In this document: in pieces, positions 13,901 to 23,007 of the stretch | Position numbering within the stretch: the first letter of the stretch is position 1 | How the letters are laid out: each line of letters starts with the position of its first letter | Source: Symsagittifera roscoffensis | Lineage: Eukaryota > Xenacoelomorpha > Acoela > Convolutidae | Length of the DNA stretch: 64,000 nucleotides | NCBI RefSeq assembly: GCF_963678635.1 | Contig: NC_087063.1 | Span: 21,148,701 to 21,212,700, forward strand | Direction of reading: 5' to 3' | Position numbers and translations under genes: made by a program | Notes under the pieces: generated by a model | What the model saw: only the letters and a program-made list of their open reading frames with translations | Database searches by the model: none | What the model was told of the DNA's origin: nothing

Positions 13901-14833
13901 CAAAATGGCGCAAAATATTTGGTCAAAATAGGGTCTTTAAGGTGTTCTGGTACCGCTCGGAAAATCAATTTGATCGACCTTAAGAAAGGTCGACAAAATG
14001 TTCGAAATCAATAATAATGAAATCATTCACATCGAAAAACAATCTAGATCTTTAAAGTAGGAGTGTCGAAACAATCTGACAGGAGACACAAATCAGAAAG
14101 AAGACACCTTAAACTCTATCATGCAAACAAAACTCTTTCTATATAATTCTAACCGATTTAAAATGCACCAACTATTAACACTGTCTGTATGCACCACTAT
14201 TATTTACCACTTATTTCCTTTTTAGCTGTAGATTACAATTCTGATTTAAATCCTCTAAAAACAGTCGGCTGAAAGCTAAAAAGCAGAAATGAACCCTTGT
14301 GCTTGGGCCAAACACCCGCCGCAAAAAGTGTACATAATCATCAGGAGAACTCGAAGTTATCAAACCTTCTTATTTTCCTTCAACCAAATCTTTAGCAGCT
14401 AAGAAAAGCCACCAGAAAATATGGATGCGATTCGTTTTAGCATTAGTTTTTTGCATAATCAGGAGCAAAATTCTTTAATATCTGTGCTCGGAACTTTCTG
14501 TGCTGCTTGTACAGCAACCAACTACTTTTGTTTCCAGTTGTCTTATAAAACAATAAGCTACTTACCGGACACGTAAACATCCTCCTGGTCCTGATTGGAC
14601 GAATTGTCATCTTCATCGTCGGAACTGTAGCGATGGCTGTCCAATATATCGTTCTGTGACACTGCAATCGGTACTACCATGTTGTTGGAAGAGCGGCGTC
14701 TGAGTCCCGCGGCAGCGCCGCCTCCCGATGTCTTGTACTTGACTCCGATGACAGCGGCTAGACTGCTTCTTCGGGAGGGGTTTCGACTGGAACTAATGAT
14801 GTGCGGATCTCCGGCTCCGGGAGCACTGGCCAT
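1644..14833 (-). CDS. Probable CLC-family chloride channel / H+-Cl- antiporter, N-terminal part (3 exons)
   Basis: Three phase-compatible exons (14833-14566, 3219-3057, 1917-1644) give about 235 residues; the rest lies beyond the left edge. Residues 1-~145 are a Ser/Arg-rich then acidic cytosolic tail (SSDDEDDNSS). Then comes QFEAVDYLPPHS, which fits the 'ESLDY' motif that precedes the membrane domain in ClC-6/7-type proteins, followed by RWIMMGLIGFLTGLIGFLL, a membrane helix like CLC helix B, with a Lys-containing loop after it. CLC proteins of this branch exchange chloride for protons in endosomes or lysosomes; which paralogue this is cannot be told. No selectivity motif (GSGIP, GKEGP) lies in the window. 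Intron 1 is 11.3 kb and full of repeats. The start has an acceptor-like AG 17 nt upstream. The identification rests on short motifs and is probable, not certain. Confidence 0.6.
1978..3050 (-). other. CLC-like intron 2, AT-rich
   Basis: Apart from a short imperfect inverted repeat at about 2270-2326 (GCATACCACCTC and GAGGTGGGGTATTGC) nothing beyond AT-rich intron sequence was recognised. Confidence 0.5.
3057..3219 (-). CDS. CLC-like gene, coding exon 2
   Basis: Acceptor TTTGTAG|ATGAAGAG, donor CTCAAG|GTACGTCA. The phase-1 join from exon 1 gives GDEEQLFARNRD and continues through FEAVDYLPPHSQAYKKWL; it leaves phase 2. An ATG just inside the exon is out of frame and is not a start. Confidence 0.7.
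3770..3995 (-). repeat. SINE-like repeat, family 2, palindromic tail
   Basis: Read on the minus strand: a tRNA-like head (B-box-like AGTTCAAGGCT near 3935), an A/T-rich body, and a tail GCAAGTGGTGCGAAGCTCAG CTTCGC. The tail palindrome GCGAAGCTGAGCTTCGC recurs exactly or nearly at 30.02, 35.70 and 39.35 kb. Copies share order and orientation (head at higher coordinate, palindrome at lower). Confidence 0.5.
4755..5075 (-). repeat. Dispersed repeat related to SINE-like family 1
   Basis: Contains AAGCCGACAAAATTAAAGCC and, near 4970-4990, 'GGGAAAAAAGTCTCGTACCC', which matches similar runs at 265-295 and 38.05-38.08 kb. Near 5047 is AAGGCTGCTCGTATCAGGGC, the inverse of the border motif CCCTGATACGAGC of the ~0.5-kb repeats at 9.4-12.2 kb. 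Probably composite. Sequence from 5080 to 6290 shows nothing recognisable. Confidence 0.35.
6345..6470. repeat. Paired GGGGGAGATTCGTTACTA repeats
   Basis: The run GAGATTCGTTACTAAGTAC at about 6380 and GGGAGATTCGTTACTAGGTAC at about 6440 are near-identical direct repeats, each next to a G-rich tract, with an inverted CCCCCTTTTGCAAAGGGGG between 6355 and 6374. Likely ends of a small MITE-like element. Confidence 0.35.
6650..6877 (-). CDS. Unrecognised 75-residue ORF inside CLC-like intron 1
   Basis: A complete ATG-to-stop frame, antisense to nothing else, whose composition looks coding: it starts MAKYKKAQNGQEMDLF, has few Ile/Lys/Phe runs typical of AT-rich noise, and carries four cysteines (SCEIT...KCVGWYNH...TCIPDC). 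No signal peptide or membrane segment. A 16-bp direct repeat, GCTCAGAATGGCCAAG, overlaps its start, giving two in-phase-looking starts. I do not recognise a family. It may be a small nested gene, an exon of an unseen gene, or a relic of a captured coding sequence; it shares the strand of the CLC-like gene but does not fit its reading phase. Confidence 0.35.
   Translation of the reverse strand: MAKYKKAQNGQEMDLFINADALKEPGQTLQDYRFRHVKSIVERTSCEITPQKCVGWYNHTMTCIPDCLARNKIDG
7300..7490. repeat. Cluster of GAGCGGTTT motifs in both orientations
   Basis: At least nine copies of GAGCGGTTT, or its complement AAACCGCTC, with small variants. Direct copies lie at 7316-7390 and inverted copies at 7400-7470; GCAAGATTTGAGCGGTTT and AAACCGCTCAAATCTTGC are outer arms of a potential foldback. 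The 3' edge carries GATCTCGACCCGGG. No coding interpretation on either strand is convincing. Confidence 0.6.
8763..9190. mobile_element. hAT-like non-autonomous DNA transposon (MITE), 428 bp
   Basis: Ends are CAGGGGCGGATCTAGG and AAATCCGCCCCTG, about 14-bp terminal inverted repeats starting CAGGGG as in many hAT elements. Flanks are ATCTCAAC and ATCTGAAC, an 8-bp target-site duplication with one mismatch, the hAT length. The interior has G/C tracts and GGCGCCAAAGGCGCC. There is no transposase. Diverged copies lie at 39805-40034 (complete ends), 13795-14010 and 20813-20868 (partial). Confidence 0.75.
8949..10700. repeat. Direct duplication, unit 1
   Basis: This segment, from inside the hAT-like MITE through the CATCGCCATTTCAAGG region, is repeated at 10725-12330 with a few percent divergence. 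It lies in CLC-like intron 1. Shared landmarks include GCAAATTATCGAGCACTAC, TTAACACTTTAGATTTATTA and the ~0.5-kb repeats described separately. Confidence 0.7.
9425..10523. repeat. Two head-to-tail ~0.5-0.6 kb repeat units (family E)
   Basis: Border motif CCCTGATACGAGC(A/G)GTCTTG occurs at about 9425 and 10026, with a variant at 10523. Both units share TTTGTGCTC(T/G)GG, TTTTCTTCAG, GAGCTTAAATTTGA, CCATTTTGGCC and TTAACGCGC landmarks in order. The same pair recurs at 11070-12149 within duplication unit 2, and a lone diverged copy is at 27880-28410. Confidence 0.65.
10725..12330. repeat. Direct duplication, unit 2 (with ~120-bp deletion)
   Basis: Second copy of 8949-10700. Relative to unit 1 it lacks about 120 bp (9108-9227), including the right half-end of the MITE. 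The deletion joins at the short direct repeat AAAAAGTA(A/C)C present at both edges in unit 1, a microhomology deletion. Divergence is well above that of the 41-47 kb duplication, so this event is older. Confidence 0.7.
11070..12149. repeat. Two head-to-tail family E units, second pair
   Basis: The copy of 9425-10523 carried by duplication unit 2; border motifs are at about 11070, 11652 and 12149, giving unit lengths of 582 and 497 bp. The short palindrome-like run ACGCGCGATATATTTCGCGC is conserved in both first units. Confidence 0.6.
12993..13046. repeat. Fragment of MITE family C ends
   Basis: GGGGGACATAGGTCACATGG and GGGGGAGATTGTTCACATGG are two direct end-motifs of the MITE family seen intact at 43319-43482 and 47701-47867. 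The interior is missing. 13050-13790 shows nothing else I can name. Confidence 0.4.
13795..14010 (-). mobile_element. Degraded hAT-like MITE fragment (inverted)
   Basis: Reverse-complement similarity to 8810-9020: GGCGCGTGCGCC, TTTTGACCTG, 'ATTTGGTCAAAATAGGG' and GGTCGACAAAATGTTCG appear in inverse order to the 8763 element. Both termini are missing. Confidence 0.5.
14487..14530 (-). repeat. Family B terminal segment next to CLC-like exon 1
   Basis: GGAACTTTCTGTGCTGCTTG TACAGCAACCAACTAC is a diverged inverse of the family B left end. It lies 36 bp from the exon 1 donor, so this repeat forms the start of intron 1. Confidence 0.45.
14566..14833 (-). CDS. CLC-like gene, coding exon 1
   Basis: ATG at 14833; begins MASAPGAGDPH and ends DVYVSG. 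The donor reads TCCG|GTAAGTAG, a strong consensus, leaving phase 1. Higher GC than the flanking DNA, as expected for coding sequence. Ser-rich with an acidic run near its end, so likely cytosolic and disordered. Confidence 0.75.
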
Positions 14834-14853
14834 GTTTTAAATAACTAAATCTG
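14834..14853 (-). promoter_or_regulatory. Splice acceptor just upstream of CLC-like ATG
   Basis: On the minus strand, TTACACATCCACAG ends 17 nt before the ATG. It could end a 5'-UTR intron or be a spliced-leader trans-splice site. BRK1 in this window has the same arrangement. Confidence 0.45.
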
Positions 14854-14859
14854 TGGATG

Positions 14860-16370
14860 TGTAACGAAGGTAATAAGTTGGGTAACAAACAAATATTTTC
14901 TATAACCCAATATTTTCCACAACTTTTCGGACTTGCTTAGGTTTAGTTTCAAGGTTTAGATATTTGACTTAATGCTGTACATAATATGTTTCAGAAAAAG
15001 TAAACTAAACACAAAATGGAAACTAAACGGGATTGTTTTTTAATTTAAAACTTTTTAACCTTTTGAAAAAAATATTAATAAAGTGTTTTTTCGAAATTTA
15101 TGAGCAATTAAAATCGTTAAGCTATTAGGAAGTGAGAAATCTGAAGGAGAACTCGGTGAAGTGAAGCTGCTTTGATGTACGAATATTAGAAAATTTCTCC
15201 GAGTTGTCTTCTATCAATTTCGATACTTCTGTGAATCGCAATATGGACGCTTTGCAGTCGGGTAACATATCGAAAATTGCGAGTAGAATCTAAACATTGC
15301 AAAATGAATTTGGATACAACTAGCGGGCAATTATATAGATAAGATGTCTAATTAAATTAAAAATGAACTGAACTGTTTCAAATAAAGAAATGAATAAAAA
15401 TTTGAATAAGATTGCAGCCGTTTCAATTTTTTAATGAAGCCTTGTAATTAGCAACCTAAGACAACATGGATCCGCTTAAAAGCATTTTTAGCAAAGTGTA
15501 CGTGGAATTTGAATCTTAATACAAAACGGTTTGAGTAATTTTTGACAGCAAATTGACTCATTATTTGACAGATGCTAATAGCAATCTACTAACAATGAAA
15601 TTGAATTTCTACCCCTGAAACTAATTTGCTAACAAAAAAGACTTTTTGGCGCTAAGGTTAGAGAGCATTTTAAAAATTGAAAGCCACCAAATGCACTAAA
15701 GAAAGCAAAATGAAAGGTTTGAGAGCTCTTTTGTTTTAAAAAGCTGAAAAGTGAAGGTGGTATAGCTGCACAAATGGCAAATATTAAAAAAGAGACAATG
15801 TCTAGATTTTGCCTAGGAAATCCCGCTAAATTTACTAAGACTATTATTCATCAAACGATACACGATTTATCATATGCTGCAAATCAAATGACATTTTTCA
15901 CTTGATCGATTTTTTGAAAAAAGATATTTTTGAAAAATAAAATGAAACCTTACAAAATTAAAGACACTCATAACACAAATCAAAAAGGAGAACCAAAATT
16001 AATGACTTAAATGCGATAAAACCTGAAAAAAAAATAGTTCGGCCGATTTGAAGCCGCGGTGCTTTGAAAGGTGGCAGAAATGAAACGAATTTTTTCTTTG
16101 AAGCTGGAAAAATAAAACTGTAACATATAGAGCCAATTTTAGAGCAAACATAGCTTCAACAAAGCATAGCCAAAAATTTACCAAGCTACTCCATGCTTAT
16201 GTGATAGTTTGAATGTTGAAAGAAATTTAATATGGCCACAAAGAAAGAGGATAAATGATGCATATAACACTTGGTACTTATTTGCGACTGGCCGCATATT
16301 CAACTACGGGCAAACTCCGAAGCGCAACTAATCAAGCGTAGCTTCTACGCCATTTGCAATTTTGATAAAA
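14860..16370. other. AT-rich intergenic DNA upstream of CLC-like gene
   Basis: No ORF, RNA gene or clear repeat could be supported. It should contain the CLC-like gene's promoter (or an upstream noncoding exon), but no TATA box or initiator stands out in this base composition. Confidence 0.4.
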
Positions 16371-16520
16371 TGTTTGCCAAAGTCTTCTATAATAAACCTA
16401 CTGGCTCGCTCTACTCTACTCGATTGAAAGGGCTTTGATATGACATATCACTGGACCCATTCTGATGATTATTTGTGGTACCTGATTTTGCGTGGAAAAC
16501 AAAGAAATATACAAAATTAA

Positions 16521-17135
16521 ACAGGATAGCCGGTTGCTGTGGAAATAGCACAAAATGTTCCGACCATATTCTTGAAAAAAAACTACAAAACTTTTTTCAA
16601 TTGAATGTCATTTTTTTTGTTGTAGTTTGATAAAAAGGTTGGACGAAAGCTTAAAACTTGAGCATATTCGTCTCCCTTTGTAAAATTGGCAAGATGGACA
16701 ACAGTTTTTGTTGAAAAATAACTAGAAACACAAAAGAAAATTTTTTGCAGATTTTTTTTTGAATCCCAAATGGCGCTAAAAAACTTCAAAAACTAATCAA
16801 AGTAGAGCAAAATTTAAAAAATAAGGGCTTGAATAGGCTCTTTCTCCTTCTATAAAAAAGCCAATTATACGCCTGCTCGCTCGCTTTTTTGCTCGAAATA
16901 AGACTAAAAAATCAAAAAATTCAAATCAGTTTTTATCGTAACTGAGAAAAAAATTTTGAAATTTTTTAGGTCGTTCGAATCACGACTAAAAAGGCTATAA
17001 TGCGATATATCACTCGAACCTGTCTGATGATTTTTTGTGGTATCTGATTTTGCGTAAAATTTTTTAAAAATGTTTTAAAAAAACTAAAACACTCGAATAC
17101 GAAGTTCCTCCCCATTTTCAATGGTCGGAACAAAA
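16521..17135 (+). repeat. Family B interspersed repeat, near-complete copy
   Basis: Left end GGATAGCCGGTTGCTGTGG through TGTTCCGACCAT; right end CAATGGTCGGAACA, so the inner 12 bp of the left end is repeated in inverse at the right. Internal landmarks in order: AACAGTTTTTGTTGAAAA, GAATCCCAAATGGCGC, TTTTTGCTCGAAATAAG, TCGAATCACGACT, GATATATCACTCGAACC, CTGATTTTGCG. The same order is seen at 23008-23570 and 40983-41874. A partial right-hand piece (GACATATCACTGGACCC to TTTTGCGTGGAAAAC) precedes it at 16436-16505. Confidence 0.6.
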
Positions 17136-19200
17136 ACACCCGAATACAACGTTTCTTTCCAGTTTCAATAAGCGAATTTAAAATCTTTGTTTCTGTACAC
17201 AAATTTAAAAATCTTTGTTTCTGAAAACCGTTGACAGTTATATACCCCAGAAACGCCCGTTTAAAAATATGCAGTAAAATCAAGCAAATAAATTGGTTAA
17301 AAAACATGCAAGCAAGGTAATAAAAATGTAGGGAAAAACCATTTCGCCGTAAAAAAAATACTTGGAAACAGACATTGTTTAACGGTGGTTTTATATGGCC
17401 TTTGAGTGAAAACATGAACAGATTCCTTACTTACACAGGTCCTGTTGACACAATGTCTGCCAAAAGTGTGCAAAATTTGAAAATATGCAAGTAAAACTTC
17501 AGAGTGGCATTTAGGCAAACGGAAAAACAATGAACAAAACTACACCGGCGAAAAATTGTTTTCACATAAATTGCAGGACATCGGGACATTCAATTATATT
17601 TAGTTACAAAAAATATTGACCCTAAATTCATCAAAAAACACAAATCTCTACAGATAATTATTTAGATGAAGGAGTTTAAATACATGAGATCATATTTTAC
17701 CGTTACAAATCAACGTTTGCGGTAAAAACCCTTGATCATCTATTTCTTTTACAAGGCCACGTACGACTAAAGCAGTCGAAAACTTGAAAAAAAAAACAGA
17801 AGGTCGATACAAATTTTGCAGAGCTTTTGAGCCGGAAAAGTAATAATTATCAGTGTTTGTCTTTGGTTGTTTCAAAAAAAAACCTTTTGTTCACTCCACA
17901 AACTCTCTCCGCATGCTTACCTATTCGTGATCAAGAAAAATGGATGATGAAAGTGTTACACTTAGAAAGATCTGTTAAAAAAATGTCGAAACCTGGGACA
18001 AATAGTGTTTAAAATTTTCTTTTTTGATGAAATTTTTAAACGTTTGTATCCTCAAATATATCAATTTGAGATAAGAGCTGAAACTTAAAAGAAAATTACA
18101 AAAAACGATTCAACTTAATGACGCAAACAAATTTTTACTGTTTGATTATTTTATTTACGGAGGAAAAATTTCGGCCGAATATGTAAGAACTCTTTCATCG
18201 AGGAAAATTGTTTTCCTTTTATATGCTTTCAAGTTTTGTTTCCAAGAACCTATTTAATGCTAAGATACTTTATATTAGAGTGAAGAAAAGAGGCGACAAG
18301 CAATTCCGCGTATTTAACCCGGCATGAATAGTTCACTTCACCATAAATTATCACTTCACAAAATTCCGACGCAAAAAGAAACATAATTTTTGAATATATT
18401 TCCCTGAAACGCATTTTATAATGTCTAACATGCATTTAAGGAACAAAACATAGCCAATAGTTGAGTCGACGTCGAAAAAATCCGAAAAAAAACTTTAAGA
18501 AATTTGATTAAAAATTTTGATTATTTTTCAACTGTCGAAATTCGAAAAGAATAAATCACTTTAAAGTTCTTTGAACTTCAAGAACTGTTTATGATTGGAA
18601 CTTTATTCCCAAAAGTTATCCCATTAAGTGAAAATCAGATTAATAGGTAATTTTTTTATTCCGCTGGGAATTCAGAAAACAAAAGTTTTTTTTGAAACGA
18701 AAAATCCTTCACGTTTTTCGTGACCATTTTACTTTTGTAGCTCGATCATGGAATTTCCCTTCCTTTTAACAAGAAAATGAACAGACTATTTTCAATTTTC
18801 TGCTTGAAAAAAAACACTATCACGCGCTGGACAAGTGACAATCACTTTGTTACCCACAAAAAAGCGGTTTGAATAGCTCAGATGCCGAAGTTGAATCTTT
18901 CCATGAGATAGCTTGGCGGCGCCGAAACAATTAGTTTTGCGATATTAATGATTTGGACTTTACAGAGAAAGCATATTAACTGATTGCATAAAAACTAAAA
19001 TAAAGTCACACTACCGAACACTACAAAATTAAACATTAAGCGTTGAATATCGAGTCGTATCGGGAATTATTATGAACAATTAGCTTGCCTCGTTGTGCCG
19101 ACCAATCGTTATCTCCTTTAATTATTTTATTGAACGCAAATTTCGGTATCATAAATAATTAGCGTGTAACGCACCTCCGCTGCTTCGAATTTTTGACAGC
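17136..19200. other. AT-rich DNA without recognisable genes
   Basis: Open frames here are short and Phe/Lys/Ile-rich, as expected by chance. No repeat could be bounded by eye. Confidence 0.4.
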
Positions 19201-19830
19201 TCATAAAAAATTAACATATTGGAAACAAGAACTGCATCCTTTGAGTGTACTCTGATAGCACCTAATTACAGGGCTGGTAATCTCAAATTTTGTTAAGTTT
19301 TTTATATCAAAGTTCTTTGAAAAATTTTAAAATGACATAAAAAACGTCACATCTCGAAAACAAAGAGCATTTGAGCAGTCGCATATAGACATAAAATTTG
19401 CACATTGGAACTCCTGAAAGAACCTTTACAGTACACAACTACAAGGTTGTGAGATTCTATTCTTTTAAATTTTTAAAACCTAAGTTCATTGAAAAATTAA
19501 AAAAGAAAATCATAAAAGACGTCATATCTCAAAAACTACAAAGATTTGAGAACTAAAATTTGGAGGCAAGATTCGCAATGCTTGAGAGTACTCTTAAAGC
19601 AGCAACTACAGGGTTTTAATTCCCGTTTATTGAGTTTTTTTAATTTAAATTTTCTGAACATTTTGAAAAAATCACAAAAATTGTCGTATCTACTAAACTA
19701 GAAGAATTTGGGCATTCATAATTGGAGGCAAAAATTGCAGCTCCTAGGGAAGCTCTGGCAGCATCCCAGTATTGGTTTGATCATTTTAAACTTGTTGAAA
19801 AAACACTAAATCAAACTGGAAAATCGAAAA
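19200..19830. repeat. Tandem array, ~170-bp unit, about 3.5 copies
   Basis: The phrase ACTACAGGG(C/T)T followed by an AATTC-like stretch recurs at about 19268, 19440 and 19608 (172 and 168 bp apart). The phrase CGTCATATCTCAAAAAC, with variants, recurs at 19347, 19521 and 19685. Units are clearly diverged. The nucleosome-like unit length recalls satellite DNA, but the array is short and unlike the 177-bp array at 35.9 kb in sequence. Confidence 0.6.
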
Positions 19831-20680
19831 AAAAATTATACATTGCAATATACGATATAGCTTAAGCGTGTAAAAATTCTTTCGTTAAACATGCCAAAAT
19901 AACACGTTGAAAAAATTTAAGCATGGCGAGATAGTGAAGCCCGCATTTATACATATCCTTTGAAACGTTTTGCAGTGTCGCGAAGGACCAGCTCAAAAAC
20001 TTTGATTTTTGGTTCTATTTTGAGCAAGAAAAGCGAACTACGAGTCAGTTTTTTAAATAAAAATCTCGAGTTAAAACTTAGAAAAAAAAACATTTTTAGT
20101 GAAAACTATGTAAGAAGAATTAAAAATTGAATTAAAAATAAATTAATAAAATGATTGAACAATTTTTGATTTTTTTGCTTTGTTATTTAAATTTGAGAGA
20201 CAACTGTGGCCAATTGGTGTCAATACTAGTGTTCTGAGCTTTCTTTTAATGTTTTATTTTCTTTTTTTAAAAACTTGGAATAATTTGAACTAAGGGATAC
20301 AATCTTCAAAAAAAAATCTTCAAAGCGCGCATAAATTAGCTCAGAACAAGGTAAAATTTGCTATTTTTAAATCCCCAAAACAGGTAAAATATTCGCAGGT
20401 AAAATATCTTGTTTTATTTGAACCCGCGGAGTCAATATCTTAATCGGTGTATAAACGTTTTTGATCAAAAATTATAACTTTGAGCGCCAAAATTAGTCTG
20501 ACTTTAGTTTTTACAAAAATCCTGAGAGCTTCATGTTTTGATCCCATGTCACATAGCTCAAAATAAATGCTGCTAGGCACATAATTTGACAATATTTTTG
20601 ACCAGGTTCCTTTAAAAAAGAGCTACGGTGAGAACACATTGCAAGCGGCTAAAGTTGGTGTGTATGGCGGCCCGGTTCCT
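19831..20680. other. AT-rich DNA without recognisable genes
   Basis: Nothing supportable was found besides AT-rich sequence and short homopolymer runs. Confidence 0.35.
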
Positions 20681-20812
20681 TACCTTATTCAATAATTGAT
20701 TGCAAAGAGTTGGATCCATGCACAAGATAATAGATACATATTTGATACGCTTTGACAAGACAGGTGCAATAACGCAAATACTTTGAAAAAAATCAAAAAA
20801 ATCGAATTTTTT

Positions 20813-20868
20813 TGAAAATCCTCCCCCCCCCCCCCCCCCCCCCTCGAAAAAATCCTAGATCTGCCCCT
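20813..20868 (-). mobile_element. End fragment of hAT-like MITE with poly(C) tract
   Basis: A C run of about 20 followed by TCGAAAAAATCCTAGATCTG CCCCT is the inverse of the 8763 element's left end (CAGGGGCGGATCTAGG...TTTTTTCGAGGGGG). Only this end is seen. The C run makes local assembly length unreliable. Confidence 0.55.
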
Positions 20869-21939
20869 TATATGAACTGAAACAGTGGTGAAAAAATTGA
20901 AAAAACAACTTGTCATATTTTTATTGAAAAAAAACAGCATCTTCTCACTATTTTATTTTTACAAGACAAATATTAATATTAAAAATACGATGAACGATAT
21001 TCAGAGGCAAATTTAAAAAGCGGATGGCCGGAAAATTTTTCAGGAAGTCGATTTAAACTTCGAAACAACATCGATAAAAAATATCTGCGCTAAAATCGCC
21101 CAAAGACAGTTTCTAGATTGAAAACTTCTTTTGAGTAAAATTGGATGTCGCAAATGACATAAAATGGGAAAGAACTATTTTGCCATAAGGTGGGGATTTT
21201 GAGTGGTGAGATGTGATGGGGCCGGGGAGGGTGGTGGTGGGGGTGACAAAAGTGGTGCTTTAATTTTTTGAGAACTGAGAATTCACTTCAGCGCCATCCT
21301 TTTTTCAATTAATTTCAACAATCTTAGATTCAATGCCGATGCAAAAACATAAAACTAGTGACAGAAATATAGACTAAGGGGCTATTAATGAGATGTTTTG
21401 ACCGCTTAGGATGAAATAGTCTTTCAGAAAGAAAGGGTTTGATTGCGTATTTGGTTACAAATTAGACGAGGGATAAGACTGTTCATCCGATAGGGGTTAC
21501 AAACATCTACTCCATTGATGTTTGACGTCATCAAAAGAAAAATAGGAAGCACCATTGCTACAACAGATCTCAAAAGTTCATTCACAAACAAGTACATTTT
21601 TATTTTTAGCCAGCAGACTGCGAGGTATTTTTGTGTTTCAAATTTCATGCCACACCTCACTTATTCAGATAATACTAATTCCAATTCGGCATTCTTCCCG
21701 AAACTTGATATTTTGCTCATTAAAAAACTGCAAAAAAGTATTAAAAAAACTTTGCAAAACATATGTAACATCAGGAATGCAAAACATGTGCGAAACTGTT
21801 ATAAGCGAAAACCTTCTAAGCACCAGAATATTCTCAAAGAAAAATTCGCTGGCCACAAAACTTTTTGAGCCAGAAAAAAAACGAAGTGAATAAATTTCCG
21901 TTTCGCAGTCAATAGGTTTTTCGTTTTAGGCTTACAGCG

Positions 21940-22091
21940 ATGTTTATTTGTTTCCTGGCGGTCCCAGTCCATACAACCAACTAAAAAAAATTCTAACAGC
22001 TCATCGGTAATCTTCTGCAAACAGTTATCTGCCACTATCTTCATAGCTCGTAATTTTTTTTGCAAAATTGTCTTCGCAGCAATAGCCTCTT
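21940..22091 (-). CDS. Coiled-coil gene exon (about 150 nt)
   Basis: Reads EEAIAAKTILQKKLRAMKIV and on through KITDELLEF. A donor candidate CGCT|GTAAGCC lies at about 21939. Residues after ELLEFF look less conserved in character, so the true end may be earlier. Confidence 0.45.
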
Positions 22092-22289
22092 CTTGAAAAT
22101 GAACAGATAGTTAGTTAAATTAAGAGCACCTATGCGATGAGTAGCCGCTTTCTGTAAAAATTTCAGTGAAGATAATATTTCAGTATGTTACATCAACAGT
22201 CTTATATGTGAACATAATAAGCGTGTGTAAATGAAAGTGGACTTAACTTACCTCCAGCATCTTCTCATGTTCGTAGAACTTATAAAACG
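21940..22289 (-). CDS. Unrecognised coiled-coil gene, three consecutive exons incl. 22-nt microexon
   Basis: Exons 22289-22252 (38 nt), 22151-22130 (22 nt) and 22091 to about 21940 join without a phase clash. Splice signals are TATCCCTTTTTAG / GAG|GTAAGT, ATTTTTACAG / ATAG|GTGCTC and CATTTTCAAG / CT|GTAAGC. They encode FYKFYEHEKMLE, KAATHRI and EEAIAAKTILQKKLRAMKIV...ITDELLEF, a Glu/Lys/Ala/Leu-rich, helix-forming stretch that fits a coiled coil. A weak resemblance to the TACC domain (YE..K...E, then ..ALK....) can be imagined but is not proof. The end of the third exon is uncertain because the frame stays open past the proposed donor. Flanking exons were not found. Confidence 0.5.
22130..22151 (-). 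CDS. Coiled-coil gene microexon (22 nt)
   Basis: AAATTTTTACAG acceptor, ATAG|GTGCTC donor. Adds KAATHRI and shifts the phase from 0 to 1, exactly what the next exon's acceptor (TTTTCAAG) requires. Without it the two neighbours cannot be joined at their best splice sites. Confidence 0.4.
22252..22289 (-). CDS. Coiled-coil gene exon (38 nt)
   Basis: The acceptor has a fine pyrimidine tract, TTATCCCTTTTTAG, and the donor is GTAAGTTA. The exon needs one nucleotide from an earlier exon, so it is internal; reads FYKFYEHEKMLE. Confidence 0.5.
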
Positions 22290-23007
22290 CTAAAAAGGGA
22301 TAACCAGAAAATATGGAATAAATTATAAATACATATCTATTATTTGTAAAATATTTGAACGTGTTAAGTCATCACGCAGCATTGCGCATATAACAAAAAG
22401 TTATTCAACTTTCAGCAGTAAATATAAAACAGGTGCATGGTTAACTGATTTCTCGACAGTTCTCAAATCTATATAATTATTAGACTGTAATTGAAGCAAT
22501 ACACGCAAAATTAAAATTTACAAAGGACTTCAGTATAGATTGAAAAAACAGCAGCTATTTTGTCGTATTAGTTGAACCAGATCATGAAGCGACTTGGTAT
22601 GTATGTAAACTGTGTCAATCTAACTCAATGAGCAAAACAGAAACAACTGGCTTGATATTTGTAGAGTTCTTTTTTCACCTCCCATCTATAAAACGATTTG
22701 AGATGATATACAGAACATTCCAATTGATGAAACTTTCGACTCTCATATTTATTGACTTGCTCTTTTCGAAAAGATTTAAGCCGACCATAATTCATTGAAA
22801 TTAACAACCGACAAACTAGAGCGACGTATTTACAACGACACAAAATTTTTACTAGTTTACATAATTCTTACATAATTCAATTAGATGAATACAGTTTTAA
22901 GTAAATGGTTTTGTCTTGCGGTTTCTTTGGTATCGTATTGGTATTTTTAAAAATACAAACCAATCTGAAGCTGAACTGTGAATATGAAATTTTTTCGAAA
23001 TCAAGCA

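Noticed and set aside
20683-20780. Possible minus-strand exon ending at AATAAG|GTAAGG
   Set aside because: The acceptor lies in a T-run next to a MITE end, coding character is weak, and no partner exon was found.
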